The notes under the pieces were generated by a model. It searched no databases. It saw only the letters and a list, made by a program, of their open reading frames with translations, and was not told the DNA's origin. Source: Deltaproteobacteria bacterium (GTDB taxonomy: Bacteria > Desulfobacterota > Desulfobulbia > Desulfobulbales > Desulfurivibrionaceae). Taken from it: a DNA stretch of 64,000 bases. A program made the position numbers and the translations under genes. Location of the stretch: the NCBI GenBank assembly GCA_021847425.1, contig JAJZRF010000004.1, positions 1-64,000 of the forward strand, in the 5' to 3' direction. Shown here one piece after another: positions 37,725 to 47,340 of this stretch (position 1 is the stretch's first letter; every line of letters begins with the position of its first letter).

Positions 37725-38818
37725 GTTTTTTGGAGATCCCGGACGATTTTTCTGATTTCCGTCTCCTGTGCCTCGATGCTCCGGCAGAGGGCGAACTGCA
37801 CCGTGGCGCGATGCAGGTTCTGTCCCGGCCTTCTGATCCGGAAATATATATCGCCGGCCAGATGGTCGGAAAAAAAGCGCACGCCCAGCTCAAAGGCGAT
37901 GAGGTGGACGGCGTCATGGATGTACTGGTAGTCAAAGGGAGAAAAAAACGACGCGACCTGGGGCAGGTATCCGCGAAGGATGGCACCGCAGTAAGCAAGA
38001 TTGAACGAAACCTTGGCCAAGTCCGCGTCCTCTCCGGCCGGATTGCAGCAGGAGCGGAGACAGTCGCCGATATCGTAATGGAGTAACCCGGGTTTGACGG
38101 TGTCCAAGTCGATGAGGCTCACCGCCTGGCCGGTATCGTGGGCAAAGAGGATATTGGCCAGCTTGGGATCGCCGTGGATCGGGCAGGGCAGCAGTTCTCC
38201 CCGTGCCCGCGCAGCTTCGAGTACCTCGCCCCCCTCTTGCTGCTCGGCAATGAAGCGGTGACAGAAAAGCGCCTCGGTTGAGAGATCGGGCCGGGGAGGA
38301 TCTGCGGCAAGCACCGTATAGTGGGCCAGATAGCCGGGGGTGACATGGAAGCCGGGCAGGGTGTCGTGCAGCAAGTGCACGGGCAGGTCATGGATCAGTC
38401 CATGGAAGAATCCCAGCCCCCGGCCAGCTTCTTCGGCCTGGGCCTCGCTTTTGATGGTGGCGAAATTCTCGGTGTCGGCGATAAAGGTCTGTACCCGCCA
38501 CAAGGCCCCGTCGTGCTCCCGGTAATAATCGGTCCCTCTACGGGTGGGGATGATGGCCGGCAGCTCCCAGCGGTGGTTCGAGCGTACCAGCAGTTTGGGG
38601 CGGACATGGTCGTCGAGAACCCGGAGGTTGTGCATGATTCTTTCCGGCTCCGGGAAGACCGCGGGATTAAGGCGTTGCAGGATGAAGTCCAGGACGGTCC
38701 GGCCGCCCGTGACCCGGACCAGATAGGTGTCGTTCACATTGCCGGTGCCGTATTCGCGCACGAAGAGGATCTCTCCGGGGAAAACGAACTGGCGGGCTAT
38801 GGCGGCAAGATCGGTCAC
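37721..38818 (-). CDS. APH-type phosphotransferase / sugar kinase-like protein
   Basis: LPCPIHGDPKLANILFAHDTGQAVSLIDLDTVKPGLLHYDIGDCLR; start overlaps neighbouring gene. Confidence 0.85.
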   Translation of the reverse strand: MTDLAAIARQFVFPGEILFVREYGTGNVNDTYLVRVTGGRTVLDFILQRLNPAVFPEPERIMHNLRVLDDHVRPKLLVRSNHRWELPAIIPTRRGTDYYREHDGALWRVQTFIADTENFATIKSEAQAEEAGRGLGFFHGLIHDLPVHLLHDTLPGFHVTPGYLAHYTVLAADPPRPDLSTEALFCHRFIAEQQEGGEVLEAARARGELLPCPIHGDPKLANILFAHDTGQAVSLIDLDTVKPGLLHYDIGDCLRSCCNPAGEDADLAKVSFNLAYCGAILRGYLPQVASFFSPFDYQYIHDAVHLIAFELGVRFFSDHLAGDIYFRIRRPGQNLHRATVQFALCRSIEAQETEIRKIVRDLQKT

Positions 38819-38842
38819 GGATGATTTCAGGGGCAGTCCGTG

Positions 38843-39133
38843 TTAGCGGAACAGATAATGCTTGCGAACCGCGGTATGTACCTGCCACTGGCAATCCAAC
38901 CCCTTAGGAAAGGTCACGTAATCGCCGGGGAAGATGCACACGGTCTGATCCTCCGAGGTTACGGTGATTTCGCCTTCCAGGATATAGCAGGATTCTTCCT
39001 GGTCATAATGCCAGGGAAAGGTCGAGGGCTCACACTGCCAGATCGGCCATTCGTTAATGCGCAGGGCCTCGCGTTTTTTGGGGGAGAGTTTTTCAATGGT
39101 GATGGGCATGGAGCGTTCCTCGTCGATGGTCAC
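38843..39133 (-). CDS. Cupin domain protein
   Basis: EESCYILEGEITVTSEDQTVCIFPGDYVTFPKGLDCQWQV. Confidence 0.88.
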   Translation of the reverse strand: MTIDEERSMPITIEKLSPKKREALRINEWPIWQCEPSTFPWHYDQEESCYILEGEITVTSEDQTVCIFPGDYVTFPKGLDCQWQVHTAVRKHYLFR

Positions 39134-39318
39134 GGAGTGATTATTGTTAACTGATAGCCGTGGACTCTGTATTTGTCAATTCTTAAGACCAGGGACGCGG
39201 GGTAAGGCTTGCCAAAAAAAATAACCCCGGATATAAAAATGGGAGGAACAGGGATGATTCGGCAATTACGGGCAGGGATTGGCAGGGTTGCCTGCCGGGG
39301 TCCACAGGGGGACAGACG

Positions 39319-39714
39319 ATGGACGGTTTTCATGAAAAAAGAAAAGAAGTGCGGGTGTATTTTTCTCCGGAAGAAAATATTTGCGGGGTCTTTGTTTTTC
39401 CTGATTTCGGGCGGTTTTCCTTTTCCGCCCTGATTCTTGATCTGAGCCTGGGCGGGATGCATTTCACCGTGAAACGGGAGAAGTGGAATTCCTTGGAGCT
39501 TGGGTGCCAGCTCGTTCTTGCCCGGCTCAGCAAGGGGGAGGATGTTTTGTGCGACAGGGCCATACCGCTTACGGTGCGCTGGGTGCTGGACCTCCCGATG
39601 GTGAGCAGTGTCAGCGTTGGCTGTGAGTTTGACGGGCTGGCGGAAGATGGCCGGAAGTTGCTGCACTCTTTTCTGGCGGAGAAACTTGCCGCCTGTCAGG
39701 GCAACGATTGCTGA
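39319..39714 (+). CDS. PilZ domain protein (putative c-di-GMP receptor)
   Basis: EKRKEVRVYF, ILDLSLGGMHF, VGCEFDGL. Confidence 0.75.
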   Translation: MDGFHEKRKEVRVYFSPEENICGVFVFPDFGRFSFSALILDLSLGGMHFTVKREKWNSLELGCQLVLARLSKGEDVLCDRAIPLTVRWVLDLPMVSSVSVGCEFDGLAEDGRKLLHSFLAEKLAACQGNDC

Positions 39715-39946
39715 GCGGGTTTACCCGCCGGTTCACGGACCAGGCGAAAAGGCTGAGGAAATCATCCTCGTTTGGGAATATATCGTCCGGCACCAGCCCC
39801 TGCCCCATGTCCAGCGTCGCTCTGTAACGAGCGCAATCGCCGAAGTTTCCAGCGCAATAACGGTTTGTGAAATATTCGTGCATTTCCTTCTCCTTGTCAT
39901 GCAGAACAAAGAAAACGCAGTTTCTTGCAAGATTGCAATGGGTCAT
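39611..39946 (-). CDS. Small Cys-motif hypothetical protein
   Basis: MTHCNLARNCVFFVLHDKEKEMHEYFTNRYCAGNFGDCARYRATLDMGQGLVPDDIFPNE resembles a recurrent small-protein family (C..C.FF...YC.G.F..CARY); 3' end antisense to the PilZ gene. Confidence 0.5.
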   Translation of the reverse strand: MTHCNLARNCVFFVLHDKEKEMHEYFTNRYCAGNFGDCARYRATLDMGQGLVPDDIFPNEDDFLSLFAWSVNRRVNPLSNRCPDRRQVSPPEKSAATSGHLPPARQTHSQR

Positions 39947-40079
39947 GCTGGGTTCCTCTTTTTGCTAATGCCAGGTGCATTGGTCCAACTCCCTGACACT
40001 GTACCCGAGATGGGTTGGGAAATATATGGGGGGAAGTCTGTAAATCGCAATGGGGGAAGGTCTGTATCTTGTCGGGAGA

Positions 40080-41309
40080 TCAGGTGATGCCGAGCACCTT
40101 CAGCGGGTTGATTCGCCAACGTTTGCTGGACTCGTAGCTGATAATGCGATCCTCGCCGCCCTTGCCGTTGGGCCGGGAAAGATCAATGTCTTTCTGGCTG
40201 ATCGCCCAGTCGTGCCTGGTGTCATAAATAACGCGAACCACGGGGCGCAGCAGGTTGTCTGTCGATTCCACCACCACGCCGAGCATGCCGCTTTCCAGCT
40301 GCACCAGGGTTCCGGCCGGGTAGATGCCGATGCAGCGGATAAAGCGGTGCACCAGTTCTTCGTTGAAATGGCTGCGGCTCCAGCCATAGAGTTTGCGCAG
40401 CACCTCGACCTGGTCGATGCCGTTGCGGTAACAGCGGTCCGAGGTCAGGGCGTCAAATACATCGGCAATGGCGGCCATCTGTCCGCCCAGGCTGATGGCG
40501 TCACCGGAAAGTTCGTGGGGATAGCCGGTGCCGTCGAACCGCTCGTGGTGTTCCATGGCTATCTGTGCTGCAGACAGGGGAATGTCGTGGGTGGTGGCCA
40601 GGATTTCTTTGCAAAGGATTACATGTTGCTGGATTTTTTTAAATTCATCATCGTTGAGGGCTCCGGGTTTATTGAGGATGGCCAGGGGCACGGCCATTTT
40701 GCCCACGTCGTGCAAAAGCCCGCCAAGGCCGATGGCCCTGGTGGTTTCCTGGTCAAAGTTCATGGCCCGGCAGAAAGCCAGGAGCAGGACGCCCACGCTC
40801 ACCGAATGGTCGAAGGTGTATTCATCCTTCTTGCGTAGGCGCATGAGCAGGAAGAGCGCATCCTTGTTGTGGCAGATGGAGTTGTCCAGCTCGCTTACCG
40901 CCGCCTCGGCCTCCCCGGTCTGGATCTTTTTTCCGGCCTGCACGTCGGCAAGGATGTTCTTCGCGGCTTGGCTTGCCCGCTGCCGTACTTTTTGAGCCCG
41001 GACAATCTCATGGCTGACCGGGATATGCCTCAGTTCGCGGTCAACCCGCGCGGTGTGCGGGGTGACCATGTGCTCGAAGGCCACGGGCGGCGGAGGCCTT
41101 TCCTGCTCAAGCCGGGCCGGGACGGGCGCGGGAAGCTGGTCGTCCTCGATGTAGACATGGGTGACGCCCCAGATTTTGAGGCGTTCTATATCGCCCGGGG
41201 TTTTGATCTTTTTACTGTTGAAGATAAAGGGGTGGTCCAGCCAGCCGCAATCAAAACGTTCGATGTGCATACCGGGCTGGAGTTCGTCGATGGGAACCTT
41301 CTTGATCAT
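40080..41309 (-). CDS. HD-GYP domain phosphodiesterase with DUF3391-like N terminus
   Basis: IGLGGLLHDVGKMAVPLAILNKPG; MEHHERFDGTGYPHEL. Confidence 0.92.
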   Translation of the reverse strand: MIKKVPIDELQPGMHIERFDCGWLDHPFIFNSKKIKTPGDIERLKIWGVTHVYIEDDQLPAPVPARLEQERPPPPVAFEHMVTPHTARVDRELRHIPVSHEIVRAQKVRQRASQAAKNILADVQAGKKIQTGEAEAAVSELDNSICHNKDALFLLMRLRKKDEYTFDHSVSVGVLLLAFCRAMNFDQETTRAIGLGGLLHDVGKMAVPLAILNKPGALNDDEFKKIQQHVILCKEILATTHDIPLSAAQIAMEHHERFDGTGYPHELSGDAISLGGQMAAIADVFDALTSDRCYRNGIDQVEVLRKLYGWSRSHFNEELVHRFIRCIGIYPAGTLVQLESGMLGVVVESTDNLLRPVVRVIYDTRHDWAISQKDIDLSRPNGKGGEDRIISYESSKRWRINPLKVLGIT

Positions 41310-41456
41310 GGCGGCTCGGGCTGACGGCGTTATGGTTGCAGGGCGGATTGCGGAGTCCACTGCAATCAGTATACGCCATGGCCCGGTGGGGAGCAAGATG
41401 GTTGCCCCGACGCCCAGGTAAAATGAGGGGGGCCGACTGGTGCCGGCCTCCATTCC

Positions 41457-41672
41457 CTACAGGGTCAAGGTTTTGCCTTGCCTGATAAAGGTGGGGATGG
41501 CGAGATATCTTTCCCGTGCGAGGTTTCTTGGCAGCCTGGCGACCGTTTCGGGGGCGGGGCGATTTTTTTCATTTTTCCCTGCCTGCCGCGGCATGGAGAA
41601 AAAAGGCGTTGCGACACACCGGTTGAGTGCTGCGAAAAATTCGTGTCTGAATCCGCGATTTTTGTAAAACAT
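41457..41672 (-). CDS. Small hypothetical protein
   Basis: 71-codon ORF with strong SD (CTGGAGGAAAACAATG). Confidence 0.4.
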   Translation of the reverse strand: MFYKNRGFRHEFFAALNRCVATPFFSMPRQAGKNEKNRPAPETVARLPRNLARERYLAIPTFIRQGKTLTL

Positions 41673-41778
41673 TGTTTTCCTCCAGATGAAAAGTTGTCTT
41701 GTGTTTTCTTCTGGTGAGAGCCTATCATGGCAGGTAGGACAAATGATGTCCTACCTGCAAATTTTTTTGAATACCGAG

Positions 41779-42786
41779 ATGGCAAAAGACAAGACCCAGC
41801 TTTTACGATTGCTGTTCATAGATCGCAAGATCCGCGAGGGGATGCGGAGCGGGATCAAGGCGAACTGCACTTCCATGGCCGCAGAGTACGAGGTGAGCGC
41901 CAAGAGTATCCTGCGGGATATCGATTATTTGCGAAGTCAGCGTGATGCGCCCATCGCCTACGACGCCAAGGCGCGGGGCTATTATTATACCGAGGAAAAT
42001 TATGCCCTGCCCGCCCTGAGCCTGAACGAGAGCGATCTGTTTGCCATCTGCATCGCGGAAAAAGCCTTGCGAATGCATGAAGATACGCCCATCTACCGGA
42101 AGTTGCAGAAGGTGTTCCGGAAAATCGAGGCTTCCCTGCCCGAGAAAGTCTCCATCCATCCAGCCTGGGTGGAAAGCAAGCTGTCGGTGATTCCGGAGCA
42201 GCAAACCAGGCTTGCCCCGGAGGTATGGGAAGTTGTCTCGGCTGGTTTAAGCAAAAACCAGACGGTGGCCATTTCCTACCGCAAGCCAGGCGGGCGGAAG
42301 AGCACGGCTCGGCGGGTTGATCCCTGCCATTTGGCGCGTTATCAGGGGGAGTGGTACCTCGTCGGCTATTGTCATCTGCGCGGCGGGATTGTAACCTTTG
42401 CCATGTCCCGGATAGAAACGGCTCTCCTTCTGGAGCAACGGTTTGCCGTGCCCGAGGGATTTGACCCTGCGCGCTATGCCGGCTCGCAATTCGGTATTTT
42501 CAGCGGGGGACGCGAGGTCTTGGTGAAGATTTGCTTTTCCAGGGTGCATGCTCCGTATGTTTTGGAGCGGGAATGGCACCCCAGGCAGACCCTGGCCCGG
42601 AAAAAAGATGGGAGCGTGGTGCTCGGTTTTCCGGCGCACCATCTCTATGAGGTCAAGCGCTGGGTTCTCTCCTGGGGGAGCGGGGTAAAAGCCCTTGCCC
42701 CAAAGGAGTTGGCCGATTCGGTGCAAAAGGAGTTGGCGGCCGCTCTGGCCGATTACGGCGGGGCCAAGAAGAGGGTGGAGTCGTGA
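41779..42786 (+). CDS. HTH-WYL domain transcriptional regulator
   Basis: YEVSAKSILRDIDYLRSQRDAPIAYDAKARGYYY; DPCHLARYQGEWYLVGYCHLRG. Confidence 0.9.
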   Translation: MAKDKTQLLRLLFIDRKIREGMRSGIKANCTSMAAEYEVSAKSILRDIDYLRSQRDAPIAYDAKARGYYYTEENYALPALSLNESDLFAICIAEKALRMHEDTPIYRKLQKVFRKIEASLPEKVSIHPAWVESKLSVIPEQQTRLAPEVWEVVSAGLSKNQTVAISYRKPGGRKSTARRVDPCHLARYQGEWYLVGYCHLRGGIVTFAMSRIETALLLEQRFAVPEGFDPARYAGSQFGIFSGGREVLVKICFSRVHAPYVLEREWHPRQTLARKKDGSVVLGFPAHHLYEVKRWVLSWGSGVKALAPKELADSVQKELAAALADYGGAKKRVES

Positions 42787-43589
42787 ACATGGCAGGGCAG
42801 GTTTTTGGTGCCCGGGTTTCCTTTTTGGCCTGGGGGGCGATGATTCTGGCCGTCCTGGGGCTTGTCCCGGGCTGCGGTGCGCTCCGCCAGGGAGATTCCG
42901 GTCTGCCTCGGCCAGCCTCGGAAAAAGAACTGGCCATGCTGGGCCATACCATCCAGGTCGGCGCCTTTGCCAAGCTGGATAATGCGGTCCGTCTTATGCG
43001 GAAACTCGATGCCCTGGGGCTTGACGCCTATTACTATCGCCAGGCCAGCGGGCTGTACAAGGTCCGGTTCGGGAATTATCCTTCGCGGAAAGAAGCACAA
43101 GCCAGGGCGGCGGAGCTACGAAAAGCCGGGGTGATTGATGCGTTTTATGTGATCGCGCCGGGGGAGTTCGCTGCTGCCCGGCTCCGGCACTATCAGGACG
43201 GAACCCTGCGGAAAATGCTGGTGAGCACCGCGGAGGGATTTCTCGGTATTCCCTATGAATGGGGCGGTGAGTCGGCTGAGACGGGTTTTGATTGCAGCGG
43301 GCTGGCCATGACCATTTACAAGCTCAACGGCCTCGATCTGCCGCGGAATTCCATGGCGCAGTTTCAGGCGGGAACCCCGGTGCGCCGTGAAGATCTTGCG
43401 CCTGGGGACCTGGTTTTTTTTGCCACCAACGGGGATTCCGAGGTCTCCCACGTGGGGATTTATACCGGCAACGGCAGATTCATCCATGCGTCTAAAAAAG
43501 GGGATGCCATCCGGCAGAGCTCGTTGCGCAACGGCTATTTTGACGGGTGTTATGTGGGGGCGCGGACCTATCTGGGCAAGGGCGGCTGA
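42783..43589 (+). CDS. Lipoprotein with SPOR and NlpC/P60 domains
   Basis: VPGCGAL; SPOR-like IQVGAFAKLDNA...YKVRFGNYPSRKEAQ; GFDCSGLAMTIY...DLVFFATNGDSEVSHVGIYTGNGRFIHA. Confidence 0.9.
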   Translation: MNMAGQVFGARVSFLAWGAMILAVLGLVPGCGALRQGDSGLPRPASEKELAMLGHTIQVGAFAKLDNAVRLMRKLDALGLDAYYYRQASGLYKVRFGNYPSRKEAQARAAELRKAGVIDAFYVIAPGEFAAARLRHYQDGTLRKMLVSTAEGFLGIPYEWGGESAETGFDCSGLAMTIYKLNGLDLPRNSMAQFQAGTPVRREDLAPGDLVFFATNGDSEVSHVGIYTGNGRFIHASKKGDAIRQSSLRNGYFDGCYVGARTYLGKGG

Positions 43590-43779
43590 TTTCCTCTGTT
43601 GCGTACAGCCCGCGCTGCAAGGGGATGTGACAAGGAGGTTTTTCCGTTTCCTCGGCGGGGCGCAAAGAGTACGCTCCGCCGAGGAAACATTAAAGAAAAA
43701 ACAAAGGATACCGATAGTTGTGGTGTTGGTATTGTTTGGGAAATGATTGCAAGCTCTCAGGGTGAAAAGGGAAATCTCC

Positions 43780-44037
43780 ATGCAGAAATGGCAGATAAAC
43801 GGAACCGTTCAGTGGCTGTGTGAGGAGTGCGCCAAAGCCAACTCCCATGTGTTTTTGCTGTACCAGCATCAATGGCTCGGCGAGGAAAATGATCTTGCCG
43901 CCTCCTGTGATTGCTGCCGGTGCAAGGATGTGACTGTTGCCCGTCTTGGCAAGATGCGCTGGCTGCTCTACCCGTTTTTCTGTCTGGTGCCACGGCAGTG
44001 GCCGGCCATGACCAGGGCCGTGCGTCGCGGCAAGTGA
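43780..44037 (+). CDS. Small Cys-rich (CxxC) protein
   Basis: MQKWQINGTVQWLCEECAKANSHVFLL...SCDCCRCKDV; resembles ORF 1262-1459. Confidence 0.6.
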   Translation: MQKWQINGTVQWLCEECAKANSHVFLLYQHQWLGEENDLAASCDCCRCKDVTVARLGKMRWLLYPFFCLVPRQWPAMTRAVRRGK

Positions 44038-44091
44038 GGGGGCCGGAGCCGGACCTGTGTCAGGCCAGCTCCGGCAAACATCGGCCGGGTT

Positions 44092-45015
44092 TTACCGGAG
44101 GGCTTTTTTCAGGTCAAGACCGATGGCGCTGTTGATTGTGGCGCCACGAAGATTGGTCTGTTCGAGATTGGCCCCGGTCAGGTCGGCCCGGTCAAGGTTG
44201 GCTCCGGCCAGATCGGCCCCGGCCAGGTTGGCCCCGGAGAGATCCGCACTCGTCAGATTGGCGCCTTTGAGGTTTGCCCATTTGAGGTTGGCCTTGACGA
44301 GGTTGGCGTTTGTCAGATTGGCTCCGGCCAAGTTGGCCCGCATCAGGCTGGCGTCCGCCAGATTGGCCCCCTGCAGATTACAGCCCGGGCAGTTCTGGCT
44401 CATGCCCCGGTAGATCATGCCCAGATCCCGGCTGGCCGCCTGCGGGTTGGAGGTCTGGTGTGTCTCCTGGATTGTGGGCGTGGATACCGGCGCGGCCGGT
44501 TCTTCCACCACCACATCGGGAGAGGTGGTGGCAATGGCTTTGTTGCTTGGCTGTTGCTGGACAGCGGCGGCGGGTTTTCCTGGCTGTCCTCGTTTGACGC
44601 CTTTTGTTATGGTGAAATAGCTCGATTTTAAGCCGCTCTCCGTATACAGGTCATATTCTTCGCCCTTGCGAAACACGTCGTAGCAGATCCGGTCACCAAA
44701 GCCCCAGCGTCTGAACTGGAGGCAGAGCCTGTCATTTTCCGTTGACCATTTCCCCTCATTTTTCTCGGTTTTGCTTTTCACCGCGTACATTTTTCCATTG
44801 GCGTACATTTCGATGGTTGCGATATCGCCGTCTTCATGCATGGAAATGGTGCTGTCGGCGAGGAGTTCGGTCAGTTCCGCGGCGGTGACTTTGGTCCCCT
44901 CCCCAACGGGCGCTTTTTCCGGGGCGTTTGTTGTCTCTTTCATTAAGCCGCAACCCGCGACAAGAAAAAGAACCATGGCCAAGGGCAGGAAGAAATGACG
45001 GAATTGGGCGTTCAA
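44092..45015 (-). CDS. Pentapeptide-repeat lipoprotein
   Basis: Lipobox LVAGCG; ANLADASLMRANLAGANLTNANLVKANLKWANLKGANL repeats. Confidence 0.92.
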   Translation of the reverse strand: MNAQFRHFFLPLAMVLFLVAGCGLMKETTNAPEKAPVGEGTKVTAAELTELLADSTISMHEDGDIATIEMYANGKMYAVKSKTEKNEGKWSTENDRLCLQFRRWGFGDRICYDVFRKGEEYDLYTESGLKSSYFTITKGVKRGQPGKPAAAVQQQPSNKAIATTSPDVVVEEPAAPVSTPTIQETHQTSNPQAASRDLGMIYRGMSQNCPGCNLQGANLADASLMRANLAGANLTNANLVKANLKWANLKGANLTSADLSGANLAGADLAGANLDRADLTGANLEQTNLRGATINSAIGLDLKKALR

Positions 45016-45364
45016 TGTTCTCTCCTCGTATTTTACAGTATCATCATTTGGAATAAGGCAACTGGCTGGTCGGTATTTTTCCTTGCGGAAACCCGGCGGT
45101 ATGGCTCACCTGATACAGGTCGCCGCGTTTCCGATCCTCCTGGTAACATTTAATTATTACCTGAAAAAAAAATAAAACGCCATGCCCATTGTATGAAAAA
45201 ACCTTGTTTGTCGAGGGCGGCCAATTGTTTTTCAGCTGGAAATTATGTTGTTGAGCGGATATATTGCAAAATCGCGTCGTTGTCCGGGTGGGTGCGTTGG
45301 GGTTGCCATTCCGAAGGACGCTGGGGTCTTCCACGAGTAATTTGGTTTTTATGAGAGGTTTCCG

Positions 45365-45829
45365 ATGGTCAAAGCCCTGCTGGCGACAGATAACAGCCCT
45401 GCTCAACTCCTGATCCGCCTGGCTCTGGGAATGGTGATCTTTCCCCACGGCGCGCAAAAGGTTCTCGGCTGGTTTGGAGGGCCTGGCTATGGCGCAACGG
45501 TCACGGCTTTCTCCGCCATGGGCTTTCCGCTCTGGGCTATTATCCTGTTGATGGTTTCCGAGTTTGGCGGGTCTCTTTTGCTGGTGCTTGGGCTTTATAC
45601 CAGGGTCTGGGCCCTGGCTATCGGCACGGCCATCGCCATTTGTCTGAAGATGAATCACCTGCAGAATGGTTTTTTCATGAACTGGGCCGGGCAGCAGCGG
45701 GGAGAGGGTTTTGAATACCATATCCTGGTGCTGGGGATTGCCCTGGCCCTTGTTGTCCGGGGCGGAGGCATGCTGTCTCTGGATCGGGTTCTCGCCAGGG
45801 ACAGACGGCGGGGCGGGATCATGCTCTGA
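45365..45829 (+). CDS. DoxX family membrane protein
   Basis: LLIRLALGMVIFPHGAQKVLGWFGGPGYGATV...GGSLLLVLGLYTRVWA. Confidence 0.92.
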   Translation: MVKALLATDNSPAQLLIRLALGMVIFPHGAQKVLGWFGGPGYGATVTAFSAMGFPLWAIILLMVSEFGGSLLLVLGLYTRVWALAIGTAIAICLKMNHLQNGFFMNWAGQQRGEGFEYHILVLGIALALVVRGGGMLSLDRVLARDRRRGGIML

Positions 45830-45836
45830 GTCCGGC

Positions 45837-46187
45837 CTACTGGATTTTATGCGTGCCTGGCGCGTCATAAAGGCTCTGGATATCATGTTCCGCTTCCAGT
45901 TCCTCCATCTTGGCCAAGGCTTCCTCTTCGCTCATCCCCAGGCTCTCGGCAAGTTTTTTGATGTCGTACAGGGCATCCCCTTGCTCGGTGTACCCGACGG
46001 GGGACAGTTCCGGGAAAAACTCGCCGGTCGCCATGCTGGAGGCCTGGCTGATCTTCTCCCGGATTGCCGGGGGGCCAAAGAGAAACAGCCATTTCACCGC
46101 CTCGGCCCAGATTTTGCTGTCCACGGTTTCACTGTGCAGAACCTGTAGGGCCATGCTCAGATCCCATTCATTCCTGAAGGCTGTCAT
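45837..46187 (-). CDS. Hypothetical protein
   Basis: 116 aa coherent soluble protein, follows the GemA-like gene on the same strand. Confidence 0.65.
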   Translation of the reverse strand: MTAFRNEWDLSMALQVLHSETVDSKIWAEAVKWLFLFGPPAIREKISQASSMATGEFFPELSPVGYTEQGDALYDIKKLAESLGMSEEEALAKMEELEAEHDIQSLYDAPGTHKIQ

Positions 46188-46208
46188 TGTCGGCTTTCCT
46201 CCCTGTTT

Positions 46209-46577
46209 TCATCGTCCGGCCAGAATATGCTTCAGCGACTCGATCACTTTGCTGGCCTCTTTTTTGGAAAGTAGCCCCGTCTCGGAGGTCTTGTAGTATT
46301 TTTTCAGGAAATTGGCGAAATGGGCCGTATCCCAGGCAAGATCTTCCAGCAGATGCTTGATGTACATCCTTTGCCGGAAGGTAATGCCTTCGAGGCTGGC
46401 GCGATAATGGCCGCTTCTGGCAAAATAGCGCATGAGCCGTTGAAAACCGGCCTCGTCCAGATCCTTTGCCGAGCGGACCCCCGCCACCTTTTCCAGGGTG
46501 TCGCGGTATTCCGCTTCGCCTACCTTGAGTTCCTTTTTGACAATATGAATGACGGCGAGTTTTTTATGATCCAGCAC
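46209..46577 (-). CDS. GemA/gp16-like (phage Mu regulatory protein family)
   Basis: LAVIHIVKKELKVGEAEYRDTLEKVAGVRSAKDLDEAGFQRLMRYF...YIKHLLEDLAW. Confidence 0.75.
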   Translation of the reverse strand: MLDHKKLAVIHIVKKELKVGEAEYRDTLEKVAGVRSAKDLDEAGFQRLMRYFARSGHYRASLEGITFRQRMYIKHLLEDLAWDTAHFANFLKKYYKTSETGLLSKKEASKVIESLKHILAGR

Positions 46578-46615
46578 CGCGTCTTTCTCCTCTTGTCATC
46601 TCTCGCCGGCCGGAT

Positions 46616-47242
46616 TCAGGCAAGACCGCGTCTGGCAAGGTCTGTGAAAAACAGCGCCTCGTTTTGGAACAGATGGGTTTTAAGGCCGAAGGCTGCCGCC
46701 CTCTCGATGTGGCCCGGATTGTCATCGACAAAAAAGGTCTGCCCGGGCTCGACCTTGAGGGCCGCGAGGACATCGGTGAACAGGCTTGGCTCGCGTTTGG
46801 TTTTTCCGAGATGGTAGCTGTTGAAGACCCGGCTGAATTCCTGGAAAAACGGCTGCCGGTGGTTGAGGCGGTCGAGCCAGTCGGTCTGGTCGCTGAGAAT
46901 GGCCGGATTCAGCCCCTGACCCTTGAGGGCGCGGACTGCGGCCAGCATCCTGGGGCGCAGGGTAAAGCGGCTGAGGATTGCCTCGGTCAGGGCCTGGTCA
47001 TCGCCCGTGATCCCGGTTTGGCTGCGGAGCAGCTGCCAGTATGCATGTTCGCTGGACTTGCCGGTGACATAGCCGCAGGCGTATATGGCTTCGGTGGCGG
47101 CATGGAAAAAATGATCCTGATTCAGGCCATTTTTTTTGGCTATGGCCGATAGCCCCAGGGTGAAGCCTTCTTCGGCCAGGACTCCGCCAAAGTCGAAGAG
47201 GATGGTTGAGAGGGAGGAGTCGTTTCGCATGGTTGTTTTCAT
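46616..47242 (-). CDS. HAD family hydrolase
   Basis: TILFDFGGVLAEEGF; PAILSDQTDWLDRL; FVDDNPGHIERAAAFGLKTHLF. Confidence 0.92.
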   Translation of the reverse strand: MKTTMRNDSSLSTILFDFGGVLAEEGFTLGLSAIAKKNGLNQDHFFHAATEAIYACGYVTGKSSEHAYWQLLRSQTGITGDDQALTEAILSRFTLRPRMLAAVRALKGQGLNPAILSDQTDWLDRLNHRQPFFQEFSRVFNSYHLGKTKREPSLFTDVLAALKVEPGQTFFVDDNPGHIERAAAFGLKTHLFQNEALFFTDLARRGLA

Positions 47243-47340
47243 CGAGTTTTCCAGGGGTGATTCCCTCCGGGCACGCGGCCCGGGCCGTGTGAGGGAATAT
47301 AATCCGGGCGGCACGCAAGTCAAGGGCCGGCGTGACAATC

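Noticed and set aside
44110-44390. Short-period DNA repeat considered as tandem repeat or CRISPR-like
   Set aside because: Explained by pentapeptide (A-N-L-x-x) coding repeats; no spacer/repeat structure.
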